DNA of 64,000 nucleotides from Halomonas binhaiensis (GTDB lineage Bacteria > Pseudomonadota > Gammaproteobacteria > Pseudomonadales > Halomonadaceae), in NCBI RefSeq assembly GCF_008329985.2, contig NZ_CP038437.2:4216001-4280000 (forward strand), given 5' to 3'. Positions 1-8,970 of the stretch are shown here, one piece after another. A model generated the notes under the pieces. It searched no databases. It was given only the letters and a program-made list of their open reading frames with translations, and was not told the DNA's origin. Position numbers and translations under genes: made by a program. Position 1 is the stretch's first letter. Every line of letters starts with the position of its first letter.

Positions 1-777
1 GTCAAGGAATTCGAAGACACCATCGCCAGCATCGGCGCCGATAACATTGCTGCCTTCATTGCTGAGCCGATCATGGGCGCCGGCGGGGTACTGGTGGCGC
101 CAGACGGTTACCATGCCCGCATGCAGGCCGTGTGCCGCGCCAACGACATCCTCTACATTGCCGACGAGGTCGTGACCGGTTTTGGCCGACTGGGCCATTT
201 CTTCTCTTCCGAAGCGGTATTCGATACCCAGCCCGACATCATTAATGTGGCCAAGGGATTGTCATCCGGCTATGCCCCACTCGGCGCCACCCTGATCTCC
301 GACAAGCTTTACGAGGTCCTGGGCACACCGCAGGGCAAGGGTGGTGTCTTGAGCACAGGCTTCACCTACTCCGGGCATCCTGTCAGCTGTGCTGCTGCCT
401 TGAAGAACATCGAGATTCTGGAGCGGGAAAATATCTGCGCCAACGTGCGCCAGGTCGGCCCCTACCTCGAACAGGCGCTCAAGAGTTTAAGCCATCACGC
501 CACCGTGGGGGATGTTCGCGGCAGCCACTTCATGATGTGCATCGAGAATGTCGCCGACAAGGCCACCAAGGAACTGTTGCCGTTAGAAGCCCGTGTGGGA
601 GACCGAGTCGCTTTTGAAGCCCAGAAACGCGGCTTGATCATTCGACCGGTGGGCCACCTCAATGTGGTGTCTCCCCCCCTGATCTGGACTCGGGAAACCA
701 TCGATACCGCAGTGGCCATTCTGGACGAGGCCTTGGCCGCCACCACCGCATCTCTCCAGGCTGACGGTTACCTGTAA
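1..777 (+). CDS. Class III (omega) aminotransferase, C-terminal part
   Basis: The frame is open from base 1, so the gene is cut by the window edge; about 258 C-terminal residues remain. It is a PLP-dependent class III aminotransferase, which moves an amino group from an amine or amino acid to a keto acid in the cytoplasm. Visible family marks are AEPIMGAGG, the PLP-binding aspartate context ADEVVTGFGR, the Schiff-base lysine in NVAKGLSSGYAPLGA and FTYSGHPV. FTYSGHPV and the VSPPL stretch near the C-terminus resemble putrescine/diamine-pyruvate aminotransferases such as SpuC. An NhaC-family antiporter and agmatine deiminase follow on the same strand, which supports a role in polyamine or diamine breakdown. 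The exact substrate is an inference; other omega-amino acids are possible. Confidence 0.85.
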   Translation, partial: VKEFEDTIASIGADNIAAFIAEPIMGAGGVLVAPDGYHARMQAVCRANDILYIADEVVTGFGRLGHFFSSEAVFDTQPDIINVAKGLSSGYAPLGATLISDKLYEVLGTPQGKGGVLSTGFTYSGHPVSCAAALKNIEILERENICANVRQVGPYLEQALKSLSHHATVGDVRGSHFMMCIENVADKATKELLPLEARVGDRVAFEAQKRGLIIRPVGHLNVVSPPLIWTRETIDTAVAILDEALAATTASLQADGYL

Positions 778-849
778 CCCTCGCCGGAAAACCTCCGCTC
801 CCCCGACAACAGGCCGCCGCAAACGGCGGCCACAATAATTGGAGCTCGT

Positions 850-2196
850 ATGGATAATTATGGCGTTCTGAGCCTGATTCCCACCATTGTGGTGCTGGTC
901 ATGGCCATCATCACTCGACGAACCATCGAATCCCTGCTGGCTGGATCCCTGGTCGGCCTGTTGATGATTTCCCCTTCGCAGGTCATCAGCCAGGGTTCCG
1001 ATATTCTGCTCAACGTGCTCGGCAATGACACCGTCACCTGGATCATTCTGGTCTGTGGCCTGTTCGGTAGCTTCATCGCCCTGCTGGTACGCACCGGCGG
1101 AGTGTTGAGTTTTGGTGACGCCATGACCAAGCGCCTCACCTCACGCCGCCAGAGCCTGCTCGCGACCTGGTTCCTGGGCCTGGTGATCTTTGTCGACGAC
1201 TACCTCAACGCTCTGACCATCAGCGCTTCGATGAAGAAAATCACGGATCGCTACGGTATATCCCGGGAAAAGCTGGCCTATATTGTCGACTCCACCGCGG
1301 CCCCTGTATGCATTCTGGTGCCATTTTCCACCTGGGCGGTCTTTTTCGCCGGCCTTCTGGAAGATAACCAGGTCACCAGCAATGGCATGTCGCTGTATAT
1401 AGCATCCATTCCCTACATGGCCTACGCCTGGGTGGCCGCCGCTATCGTTCCCCTGGTGGCCATCGGGATGTTTCCGGATTTCGGCCCGATGAAGACAGCG
1501 GAAATCCGAGCCCGCAATGGCCAGCCTGTTCCCGATGGCGGAGAAGAACATGCCCTGGAACTCCAGGATAACGGTGGCACCACTCCCCACCTGATCAACT
1601 TTCTGCTGCCGATTGCCAGCCTGATCTTTGCCACCTGGTACTTCGACATCGATATCCTGCGTGGTGTCATGGTGGCCCTGGCAGTGACTCTGGTCTTGAT
1701 TGCCAGCCAGCGCCTGCTCAGCTTCAACGATACCTTCGATACCGCCCTGGAAGGCTTCAAGGCCATGATCATGCCGCTTGGCACCTTGGTTGCTGGCTTT
1801 ACCCTCAAGGAAGTCAACGATGTCCTCGGTCTCACCGAAGTGGTCATCCATGCGGTCGAGCCACTGATGACCCCCGGGCTATTGCCTGCAGTGGTCTTCG
1901 TCACCATGGCGTTCCTGGCCTTCGCCACAGGCTCCTTCTGGGGGTTGTTTGCGGTTGCCATGCCCATTGTGCTGCCCCTGGCGCAAAGCGTTGATGCCAA
2001 CATGCCGCTGGTCGTCGGTGCCCTGATCTCGGCCAGTGCCTTCGGCAGCCACGCCTGTTTCTATGGCGACTCCACGGTGCTGTCTGCGCAGGGCAGCGGA
2101 TGCAGTCCCATGGCCCACGCCCTGACCCAGTTACCCTATGTCCTGATTGCCGCGGCCCTGGCCACCGGTGTATTCCTGTTTATCGGTCTACAGTGA
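850..2196 (+). CDS. NhaC-family Na+/H+ antiporter-like membrane transporter
   Basis: A 448-residue, strongly hydrophobic polytopic inner-membrane protein of the NhaC-type antiporter family. The conserved core FVDDYLNALTISASM, followed by DSTAAPVCILVPFSTW and, near the C-terminus, a glycine/serine-rich ASAFGSHACFYGDSTV stretch, is typical of the family. The start ATG follows GGAGCTC. It lies 72 bp after the aminotransferase and its stop is 8 bp before the agmatine deiminase ATG, so the three genes are probably one operon. Members in catabolic operons often move organic amines or amino acids instead of acting as housekeeping Na+/H+ antiporters, so amine uptake or precursor/product exchange is a reasonable inference. 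The substrate cannot be read from the sequence. Confidence 0.85.
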   Translation: MDNYGVLSLIPTIVVLVMAIITRRTIESLLAGSLVGLLMISPSQVISQGSDILLNVLGNDTVTWIILVCGLFGSFIALLVRTGGVLSFGDAMTKRLTSRRQSLLATWFLGLVIFVDDYLNALTISASMKKITDRYGISREKLAYIVDSTAAPVCILVPFSTWAVFFAGLLEDNQVTSNGMSLYIASIPYMAYAWVAAAIVPLVAIGMFPDFGPMKTAEIRARNGQPVPDGGEEHALELQDNGGTTPHLINFLLPIASLIFATWYFDIDILRGVMVALAVTLVLIASQRLLSFNDTFDTALEGFKAMIMPLGTLVAGFTLKEVNDVLGLTEVVIHAVEPLMTPGLLPAVVFVTMAFLAFATGSFWGLFAVAMPIVLPLAQSVDANMPLVVGALISASAFGSHACFYGDSTVLSAQGSGCSPMAHALTQLPYVLIAAALATGVFLFIGLQ

Positions 2197-2204
2197 GTTC
2201 TTTC

Positions 2205-3308
2205 ATGAACACCATCATTTCTCCTACTCCAGCCGAACAGGGCTGGTCCATGCCAGCGGAATTTTCCCCCCACGATGCTTGCTGGATGCTGTGGCCACAG
2301 CGGCCAGACACCTGGCGACTGGGTGCCAAGCCGGCTCAGCAGGCCTTCGTCGAAGTGGCGACGGCCATCAGCCACAGCGAGACAGTCTACGTCGGTGTGA
2401 ATGATGACCAGTACGAAAATGCCCGCCATCAACTGCCCGCACAGATACGCGTCGTGGAGATTTCCAGCAATGATGCCTGGATGCGCGATGTCGGCCCGAC
2501 CTTTCTCACTCATCCCGAGAAAGGCCTGGCCATGGTGGACTGGGAATTCAATGCCTGGGGAGGACTCAAGGATGGGCTCTATTTCCCATGGGACAAGGAC
2601 CGGCGCATTCGCCAGAAGATTGGAGAAATGCTGGGGGTACCGTGTTTCAAGGCAGGAGTGGTTCTGGAAGGCGGTGCGATTCATGTGGATGGCGAAGGCA
2701 CCCTGATCACGACCGAGGAGTGCTTGCTCAACCCCAACCGCAATCCGGGCCTGACACGTGACGAGATGGAGCAGGTACTGTGTGCCTATCTGGGTGTCAG
2801 CAAGGTGATCTGGTTACCCCGAGGGTGTCATTTGGACGAAACCAATGGCCATGTGGATAATCTTTGCTGCTTCATCGCGCCATCCGAAGTTGCCTTGACC
2901 TGGTGCGACGACACTTCGGATCCACAGTATGAAATCTGCCGTGAGGCCTTGTCCGTACTGAGCTCGTCGGTCGATGCAAAGGGTCGCACCCTTACGGTCC
3001 ATCGTCTACCCCAACCCGGCCCTCTGTATATCGCCGAGGATGAAGCCAGCGGCATCGATCGCCTTGCCAGCTCCCACCCGCGTCAGCCTGGAGACCGCAT
3101 GGCTGCGTCCTACGTCAACTTCTACATCGGCAACCGTGTCGTGGTGATGCCCCTGCTGGACCCTCAACGAGACGCCGAAGCCAACGCCATTCTTGAAAAG
3201 CTGTTCCCGGGGCGTCGAGTCGTAGGGGTCCCGGCGCGGGAAATCCTGCTCGGAGGCGGTAATATCCACTGTATTACGCAACAGCAACCGGCATTCGGCA
3301 AGAAATGA
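2205..3308 (+). CDS. aguA: Agmatine deiminase
   Basis: A 367-residue enzyme of the peptidylarginine-deiminase fold that hydrolyses agmatine to N-carbamoylputrescine and ammonia. The motifs are in the expected order: WPQRPDTWR near the N-terminus, NDAWMRDVGPTF, LEGGAIHVDGEGT, HLDETNGHVDN and the C-terminal GGGNIHCITQQ carrying the catalytic cysteine (about residue 356). Length matches the family. A longer in-frame opening begins inside the upstream gene; the ATG at 2205, 8 bp behind the NhaC-family stop, matches the family N-terminus. The next step, N-carbamoylputrescine amidase (AguB), is not in this window. With the upstream aminotransferase this suggests an agmatine/putrescine catabolic unit. 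Confidence 0.93.
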   Translation: MNTIISPTPAEQGWSMPAEFSPHDACWMLWPQRPDTWRLGAKPAQQAFVEVATAISHSETVYVGVNDDQYENARHQLPAQIRVVEISSNDAWMRDVGPTFLTHPEKGLAMVDWEFNAWGGLKDGLYFPWDKDRRIRQKIGEMLGVPCFKAGVVLEGGAIHVDGEGTLITTEECLLNPNRNPGLTRDEMEQVLCAYLGVSKVIWLPRGCHLDETNGHVDNLCCFIAPSEVALTWCDDTSDPQYEICREALSVLSSSVDAKGRTLTVHRLPQPGPLYIAEDEASGIDRLASSHPRQPGDRMAASYVNFYIGNRVVVMPLLDPQRDAEANAILEKLFPGRRVVGVPAREILLGGGNIHCITQQQPAFGKK

Positions 3309-3420
3309 GGAGAGGTCGTCGCCAGCAAGAGACATTTTAGAGAAAGATCAATATCTTGAGAAACTAGAACAGTGTTCGATAAGATTCGTCTCAACAGCGT
3401 ATTCAACAGGAGGCGCAATC

Positions 3421-3690
3421 ATGAACAAGCATATCAAGACTCTCTCTTCCATCATGTTGGCGGGTGTCATGGCTCTGAGCCTGAGCGCCTGCGGTACCAG
3501 CACTGGCGGACGCGCCTTGAGTGGTGCCGGTATCGGTGCAGCCGTGGGTGCTGGTACTGCTGCCGTGACCGGTGGCAGCATGAGCAAGGGCGCCATCATC
3601 GGCGGTGGCCTGGGTGCCGCGGCGGGGGCCATCACGGATTCCGACGACATCGACCTGAGCCGTGACAAGCACCGCCGCTATCGCTACTGA
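3421..3690 (+). CDS. Small glycine-zipper lipoprotein
   Basis: An 89-residue protein with a lipoprotein signal peptide: a charged start MNKHIK, a hydrophobic stretch and a lipobox LSAC, giving an acylated Cys at about residue 24. The mature part is dominated by GxxxG-type repeats (GAGIGAAVGAG, GGGLGAAAGAI), the glycine-zipper pattern of OsmB/YmgG-type envelope proteins, and ends in a basic tail HRRYRY. A strong AGGAGG lies 7 bp before the ATG. It is probably anchored to the inner leaflet of the outer membrane. Function is unknown; glycine-zipper lipoproteins are often stress-induced. It stands alone, 112 bp after aguA. Confidence 0.8.
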   Translation: MNKHIKTLSSIMLAGVMALSLSACGTSTGGRALSGAGIGAAVGAGTAAVTGGSMSKGAIIGGGLGAAAGAITDSDDIDLSRDKHRRYRY

Positions 3691-4000
3691 GCAGCAGTTA
3701 AGTTACTAAGCGGCAGCTTGACGACCGGATAGACCTGATGACGATAGGATAGGCGGGCTCGACTACGGGCCTACCAGGACAAGGAAGCCCTGTATCGGGC
3801 GATACAGGCGTCACCTGTGCGAAAATCTCGGGACGAGATGCCTCAGGATGAGGTTGCCCCAGGATGGGCATCATCTACCTTCTGCGTTACGCTTTTCCAA
3901 CGACTCTATTCCAGCCCCTCTTCTTCCATTCCTGCTGATGCCAGGATGGTTTCCTCTCTTCTTCGCCTGCTCAAGATGCCCCCATGGCTGATGGCAAATC
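3691..4000. other. Intergenic stretch, one hairpin, no convincing gene
   Basis: No supported gene. An 8-bp inverted repeat CCTGTATC/GATACAGG with a 4-base loop lies at 3789-3808 but has no T-run, so it is only a possible weak terminator for the lipoprotein gene. The stretch runs into the tandem repeats that start at 4001. Confidence 0.5.
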
Positions 4001-4110
4001 CCGTTCAGGGCTGTTGATAAAAAAGCCGCTCAAGGTTGTTCTATGGAAAAACCGCTCAGGGCTGTTCTATGAGACCGCTCAAGGCTGCTCTATAAAACCG
4101 CTCAGGGCTG
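4001..4110. repeat. Five imperfect tandem copies of the end of the 64-aa gene
   Basis: The 13-mer CCGCTCAGGGCTG and close variants (CCGTTCAGGGCTG, CCGCTCAAGGTTG, CCGCTCAAGGCTG) recur at 4001, 4026, 4052, 4075 and 4098, with a period of 23-26 bp. Read on the minus strand each contains CAGCCCTGA or CARCCTTGA. The first copy on that strand is the genuine last codons and stop (Gln-Pro-stop) of the small membrane protein gene; the rest lie downstream as serial copies. Confidence 0.85.
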
Positions 4111-4296
4111 CACAAACAACGACATGCCCAGCGCCACCGCTCCGACGATGACAGCAGTGATAACCGCGATAGTGACGACTCGATCCAACCAGCGATCCAG
4201 TCTGCCGTCATGCGGTACCGTTTTCCTGCTGCGTTGACGGGAGGTGCGATGAGAAGTGCGGCGTGGCGTGGCGCCACGGGCGTGAGAAGAAGGCAT
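4102..4296 (-). CDS. Small basic protein with one C-terminal membrane segment
   Basis: A 64-residue predicted protein. The N-terminal half is very basic (many Arg, His, Ser and Thr); residues about 42-61 form one hydrophobic segment (VVTIAVITAVIVGAVALGMS), and it ends FVQP. The ATG at 4296 is preferred because AAAGGA lies 10 bp upstream; the longer reading starts at a GTG that would overlap this site. The family is not recognised. The layout (basic cytoplasmic tail, single tail anchor) fits a small inner-membrane protein. Its stop codon lies in the first unit of a tandem repeat, so the gene's 3' end has been copied downstream. Moderately sure it is real. Confidence 0.5.
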   Translation of the reverse strand: MPSSHARGATPRRTSHRTSRQRSRKTVPHDGRLDRWLDRVVTIAVITAVIVGAVALGMSLFVQP

Positions 4297-4422
4297 GCCC
4301 CAGATTCCTTTCACTTATGTGGAAAGCTTACGCTCTCCTGGTCGTACTGACCACCATGTCAGTAGCCCGGTGTACAATTTTCTTCCCGGCTTTTTATTTC
4401 TTGCATCTGCCTGCTTCTTCAA

Positions 4423-4455
4423 AACAACGCCGACACACAAGGCGTCGGCGTTGTT
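4423..4455 (-). terminator. Hairpin terminator behind the BCCT gene
   Basis: A perfect 12-bp stem AACAACGCCGAC/GTCGGCGTTGTT around a 9-base loop, 43 bp past the BCCT stop. The run AAAA at 4421-4424 gives a short U-tract on the minus-strand transcript. Confidence 0.75.
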
Positions 4456-4497
4456 GGTCAAAATGAGACCAGGCTTCCTGCTATCGGTTCCATCTCA

Positions 4498-6186
4498 CTA
4501 TCGGATCGGAACCTCCTGGGGCACTGGAGTCCCTGGAAAATCATCATCCTCTTCCAGCAGGTCATCGTCTTCCTTGAGCGCTTCTTCTGGCGGCGGCATG
4601 CCTTGCTCCTTGGCCAGATCACAGGCTTCGAAAGCGTCGGCTCCCACTGGCATCTCCTTGTAATGGTTATAAAGTCCTTCGAGCATCAGCTTGCGATCCT
4701 TGCGCAGCTGCTTCATCAGGACGATGACCATCAGGAACAGGATAAAGGTGAAAGGTAGTGCCGATAGTACAGAAGCGGATTGCAGCCCCTTGAGTCCTCC
4801 GCCTCCGGTGACGATCAATGTCAGGCAGATGGCCGCAATCAACACTCCCCATAGCACTCGCTTGTAGAGAGGTGGGTTCATCGAACCATTATCGGTCATC
4901 TGAGCGACGATATACGTGGCAGAGTCCGCCGATGTCACAAGGAAGATGAAGATCAGCACCATGGCCATGACAGAAAGCAGGCCAGAGAACGGCATCAGGT
5001 CGAACATCTTGAATAGTGCGACGGTGATGTTGTCCTGTGTTGCCGCAGCCAGACCAAGGTTCTCGGTCGCCAGCTCCATGTGAATCGCGGTACCGCCGAA
5101 GATCCCCAGCCATACACAAGCCAGAACCGGGGGCACGAACAGAACACCAAAGACATATTCCTTGATCGTGCGACCACGGGAGATACGTGCCACGAAGGTA
5201 CCCACGAAAGGTGACCAGGCAATGACCCAGGCCCAGTAGAAGATGGTCCAGCTCTCTGCCCAGGAGTTGCCGTCATAGGGAGACATGCGCAAACTCATGA
5301 CAAAGAAGTTCTGTAGATAGTCACCGAGCCCCAGGGTAATGGTCTCGAGAATCTTCAGGGTCGGGCCAGTCACCAGCACATACAGCATCATCAGGATGCA
5401 CAGCACCATGTTGAGGTTCGACAGGCGCTTGATGCCCTTGTCCAGACCCGACCAGGTCGATGCCATGTAGGCGACGAACATGCAGGCAAGGATGATGAAC
5501 TTCCACAGGCCATTTTCCGGAATGCCAAATACTTCATGGAGCCCGCCATTGGTCTGCAGCACTCCCAGGCCCAGGGAGGTGGCCACTCCCATCACGGTGG
5601 CAACGACAGCAAATACATCGAGCATGCCACCAAAGCGTTGTAAATACGGACGTTTGGCTGTCAGAGGACGCAGTACCACCGAGACCAGGCCTGCCTGTTC
5701 CTTGCGAAACTGATAATAGGCGATGACCAGCCCGACCAAGGCAAAGGCCGTCCACTGATGGATGCCCCAGTTGAAGAAGCTGTATTGAATCGCGTAACGC
5801 GCGGATTCCACGCTTTCCGGAGGCACATCTCCATAGGGGGGCGATATGTAATGGGTCATGGGTTCTGCCATGCCATAGAACACCAGCCCGACCCCGAAGC
5901 CTGCCGCCAGCAACATGCTGACCCAGGAAAAGAAGCCATATTCCGGCTTTTCATCCTGAGGCCCCAGGCGCACCTTGCCATATTTGCTCATGGCAAGGCC
6001 GAGCAGGAAGATCATGATGACGAATACGGATAGCAGATAGAACCAGCCGAACAAATGTACGACGGAACTGAGTGCGGCGCCCGCGACGTTGCCAAACTCC
6101 ACGGGAAAGATGGCACCAAGAGCCACCAGCACCAGTATGATGATGGCGGAGACATAGAAGACCCGCTGTCCTTCGTTTTGTTGCAT
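4498..6186 (-). CDS. BCCT-family osmolyte (betaine/carnitine/choline) transporter
   Basis: A 562-residue inner-membrane transporter with the 12-segment hydrophobic pattern of the BCCT family, which imports trimethylammonium compatible solutes using Na+ or H+. The family stretch WSPFVGTFVARISRGRTIKE, followed by VFGVLFVPPVLACVWLGIFGG, is present, and TSADSATYIVAQMTDNG is typical of the tenth helix region. The C-terminus is a highly acidic tail (EEALKEDDDLLEEDDDF), a place where osmosensing tails occur in BetP/BetT-like members. Glycine betaine is the likely substrate in a halophile, but choline cannot be excluded. It is a single-gene unit with its own terminator; a dyad lies in its upstream region. 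Confidence 0.9.
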   Translation of the reverse strand: MQQNEGQRVFYVSAIIILVLVALGAIFPVEFGNVAGAALSSVVHLFGWFYLLSVFVIMIFLLGLAMSKYGKVRLGPQDEKPEYGFFSWVSMLLAAGFGVGLVFYGMAEPMTHYISPPYGDVPPESVESARYAIQYSFFNWGIHQWTAFALVGLVIAYYQFRKEQAGLVSVVLRPLTAKRPYLQRFGGMLDVFAVVATVMGVATSLGLGVLQTNGGLHEVFGIPENGLWKFIILACMFVAYMASTWSGLDKGIKRLSNLNMVLCILMMLYVLVTGPTLKILETITLGLGDYLQNFFVMSLRMSPYDGNSWAESWTIFYWAWVIAWSPFVGTFVARISRGRTIKEYVFGVLFVPPVLACVWLGIFGGTAIHMELATENLGLAAATQDNITVALFKMFDLMPFSGLLSVMAMVLIFIFLVTSADSATYIVAQMTDNGSMNPPLYKRVLWGVLIAAICLTLIVTGGGGLKGLQSASVLSALPFTFILFLMVIVLMKQLRKDRKLMLEGLYNHYKEMPVGADAFEACDLAKEQGMPPPEEALKEDDDLLEEDDDFPGTPVPQEVPIR

Positions 6187-6321
6187 AACGCCTTCCTAAT
6201 TATTGACACTTATTGGGAAGGCCTGTGCAGCGCCGCACCGGCCGTGTCCTACGGACGGAAGCTCTTCTAGCAAAGCATTCTAGCAAAGCATTGCCAGGCG
6301 GCCTTTGCAGACCCATAGCAA

Positions 6322-6342
6322 GATAACAGTTAAAATGTTATC
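6322..6342. promoter_or_regulatory. Inverted repeat GATAACA-N7-TGTTATC in divergent promoter region
   Basis: A perfect 7-7-7 dyad in the 305-bp region between the BCCT gene (minus) and the LLM oxidoreductase (plus), about 135 and 150 bp from their starts. The AT-rich centre and size fit a dimeric repressor operator. No regulator gene lies next to it. Nothing else distinctive is seen in this gap. Confidence 0.5.
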
Positions 6343-6491
6343 GATATGTTGGAGGCAAGCCCCCTAGCCAGCATACCTAACATGACGCCAAGGGTAGCTG
6401 GATTCGCCACTTTACTACCGATAGGGCATAAAAATCTCCACCCCTTGCCATCATTACGTGCAAACCCCCTGACTTTTGGCGGTCTCACACT

Positions 6492-7487
6492 ATGTCTCGA
6501 CTCAGAAGCACATCACTATCCGTTCTCGACCTGGCGCCCATTCGGGATGGAGGAACCATTGCCGAAAGCTTTCAAGACAGTGTTCACCTGGCGCAGCTCG
6601 TCGAATCATTGGGCTTTACCCGTTTCTGGCTAGCCGAGCACCACAGCCTGGAAGGTATCGCCAGTGCAGCTACTTCAGTGCTGATCGGCCACATCGCTGG
6701 AAACACGTCACAACTACGCATCGGCAGTGGTGGCATCATGCTGCCCAATCACTCACCGCTGGTGATCGCAGAACAGTTCGGCACTCTGGAAACGCTCTAT
6801 CCTGGGCGCATCGACCTGGGGCTGGGCCGAGCACCTGGCGCCGACGGGGCCACCATGGCAGCCCTGCGCAGGGACCCCTATGCTGGCGCTGAAGACTTTC
6901 CCCAGCGCCTGGCCGAACTGCAGAAATTCCTCGGGGACGAGCAACCAGGCCAACGCGTGCGCGCGGTTCCTGGCCAGGGCACCAAGGTGCCTCTCTGGCT
7001 ACTTGGCTCAAGCCTGTACAGTGCTCAGTTGGCCGCACGGGAAGGCCTGCCCTTCGCCTTCGCTGCCCAGTTTGCTCCGGCTCAGCTCGACGAAGCTCTG
7101 CATCTCTATCGCACTCAGTTCCGTCCTTCTGATGTGCTGGAGAAACCCCACGCCATGGTCGGGCTACCGGTCATTGCTGCGCAAAGCGATGCACAGGCCA
7201 ATTTCCTCGCCAGCACGGCACGCCAGAAGTTTCTGGGCATGATCAGGGGCAAGCGCCAGCGCGCCCAACCCCCGGTCAAGGAGCTGGACTGGACGCCCAT
7301 GGAGCGTCATCAGGTGGAAGGATTTCTCGGGGCCTCCATCATCGGCGGGCCGGACACCGTACGCCAAGGGCTGGAGCGCTTCCTTGAGCGTACCGGTGCC
7401 GATGAGCTGATGCTCAACACCGATACCTATGATATCGAGGATCGCCTGGAGAGTTATCGCATCGTGGCCAGCATCTGGAGGGAATGA
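6492..7487 (+). CDS. Luciferase-like (LLM) flavin-dependent oxidoreductase
   Basis: A 331-residue protein of the bacterial luciferase-like monooxygenase family, in the MsnO8-type branch. Seen directly: the N-terminal LSVLDLAPIRDG strand, FWLAEHHSLEG, LRIGSGGIMLPNHSPL, and YPGRIDLGLGRAPG, all characteristic of this branch, in a TIM-barrel-sized protein. Such enzymes use FMNH2 or F420-like reduced flavins to oxygenate small organics; the substrate here cannot be predicted. The ATG at 6492 gives the family N-terminus MSRLRSTSLSVLDLAP. It is convergent with the amidase, only 4 bp between stops, with no terminator in between. Confidence 0.88.
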   Translation: MSRLRSTSLSVLDLAPIRDGGTIAESFQDSVHLAQLVESLGFTRFWLAEHHSLEGIASAATSVLIGHIAGNTSQLRIGSGGIMLPNHSPLVIAEQFGTLETLYPGRIDLGLGRAPGADGATMAALRRDPYAGAEDFPQRLAELQKFLGDEQPGQRVRAVPGQGTKVPLWLLGSSLYSAQLAAREGLPFAFAAQFAPAQLDEALHLYRTQFRPSDVLEKPHAMVGLPVIAAQSDAQANFLASTARQKFLGMIRGKRQRAQPPVKELDWTPMERHQVEGFLGASIIGGPDTVRQGLERFLERTGADELMLNTDTYDIEDRLESYRIVASIWRE

Positions 7488-7491
7488 ACGG

Positions 7492-8970
7492 TCAACGCCA
7501 GTCGGGTTCCTGGGCCAACCATTCCGGCCCAGCAGCCTCGAAGGCTGCCGCATAGCGCAGCAGCTCAAGCTCCTGGCGGGGAGGAGCAATCAACTGCAGG
7601 CCCATGGCCTTGCCCTGTTGATTGAACCCTGCCGGGATGCTGATTACCGGGCAACCCGACAATGATCCCGGTATGACCACTTCCATCCAGCGATGATAGG
7701 TATCCATGGAACGCCCTCCCACCTCTTTCGGCCAAGGTGTATGCACATCAAAGGCAAAGGTCTGGGCACTGGGTAGCGCCAGCACATCGAAACGTTCGAA
7801 GAGCTTGAGCAAAGACGCATACCAGGCGCTGCGGGACACGTTAGCCTCGTGCACTTCCAGTGCTGAGCGTTGCATGCCCTGTTCGATCTCCCACTGCGCC
7901 TCGGGCTTGAGGGCCTGACGAGTGTCCGGGTTCGACCAGGTCGACGCCAGCTTGCCAGCCACTGCCCACTGCCGCAGGACCAACCAGCTCTGCCACAGGC
8001 GTTGTGGGGAAAAGTCAGGAATCAAGGGTTCCACCTCGGCGCCCATGCCTGAGAAGACATTCAGCGCGCCCTTGCACACATCAAGCACGCCAGCCTCCAT
8101 CGGAAGATAACCATTCCAATCGCCAACCCAGCCGATGCGCATGCCTTTTGCCGCCCTGGTATTACTGGACTCCTGGGCAAATCTTGCAAAAGCCGCAGGG
8201 TCATCCTGCAATGACAATGGCTGGCTGGGGTCAGCACCGGCCTGAATGGCCAGTAACTGGGCCAGATCCGCCACACTGCGAGCCATGGGGCCTTCAGTGG
8301 CCAACTGATGGCCAAAGACATCGAAGGCGGGACCATAGGGAACTCTGCCGAAGGATGGGCGCAATCCGTACACATTGTTGTAGGCGGCCGGGTTACGCAA
8401 TGACCCCATCATGTCACTGCCATCGGCCACCGGCAGCATGCGCATGGCCAGCGCTACAGCCGCACCGCCACTCGAACCACCCGCACACAAACCATGATCA
8501 TACGCATTACCAGTGGCACCAAAGACACTGTTGTAGGTCTGCGAGCCCAGGCCAAATTCGGGCGTGTTGGTCTTGCCAATGAAAATGGCCCCCGCGTCAC
8601 GCATGCGCTTGACCATCAAGCCATCATCGGCAGGCGTCTTGCCGGCAAACAACGGGGACCCCATCGAAGTAGGGATATCGCGGGTGGGAGACAGGTCCTT
8701 GATTGCCTGGGGAACGCCATGCAGCCAGCCCCGTGAATGGCCCTGGGACAACTCACGGTCACAGGCTTCGGCCTGTGCCAGCAGCATCTCATCGCTGACT
8801 CTGGAAATGATGGCATTGACCCTGGGATTGACTCTGTCGACATGCCCCAGATAGGCCGCCATCACCTCGCGACAGGAAACCTCTCGGGAGTGAATCGCAC
8901 TGGACAGCGCCGATGCGTTCCAGGACAGTATTTCAGTATCGGCTGATGGACCAGAAGCGGGCAATGACAT
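7492..8970 (-). CDS. Amidase-signature family amidase
   Basis: A 492-residue amidase-signature hydrolase, which cleaves C-N amide bonds with a Ser-cisSer-Lys triad. The lysine is in GVPQAIKDLSPT (about residue 96), the glycine/serine core is CAGGSSGGAAVALAM, and the nucleophile region DGSDMMGSLRNPAAYNNVYG replaces the commoner GTDxGGSIRxPA. The C-terminal half contains GCPVISIPAGFN, typical of the family. Possible substrates range from aryl or aliphatic amides to cyclic dimers; none can be assigned. A TGTATACA palindrome (9033-9040) about 65 bp upstream could be a GntR-type operator, but no such regulator is adjacent. Confidence 0.9.
   Translation of the reverse strand: MSLPASGPSADTEILSWNASALSSAIHSREVSCREVMAAYLGHVDRVNPRVNAIISRVSDEMLLAQAEACDRELSQGHSRGWLHGVPQAIKDLSPTRDIPTSMGSPLFAGKTPADDGLMVKRMRDAGAIFIGKTNTPEFGLGSQTYNSVFGATGNAYDHGLCAGGSSGGAAVALAMRMLPVADGSDMMGSLRNPAAYNNVYGLRPSFGRVPYGPAFDVFGHQLATEGPMARSVADLAQLLAIQAGADPSQPLSLQDDPAAFARFAQESSNTRAAKGMRIGWVGDWNGYLPMEAGVLDVCKGALNVFSGMGAEVEPLIPDFSPQRLWQSWLVLRQWAVAGKLASTWSNPDTRQALKPEAQWEIEQGMQRSALEVHEANVSRSAWYASLLKLFERFDVLALPSAQTFAFDVHTPWPKEVGGRSMDTYHRWMEVVIPGSLSGCPVISIPAGFNQQGKAMGLQLIAPPRQELELLRYAAAFEAAGPEWLAQEPDWR

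Noticed and set aside
3817..4017. 66-codon frame behind the lipoprotein gene
   Set aside because: No ribosome site, no domain or membrane pattern, and it runs into the tandem repeat.
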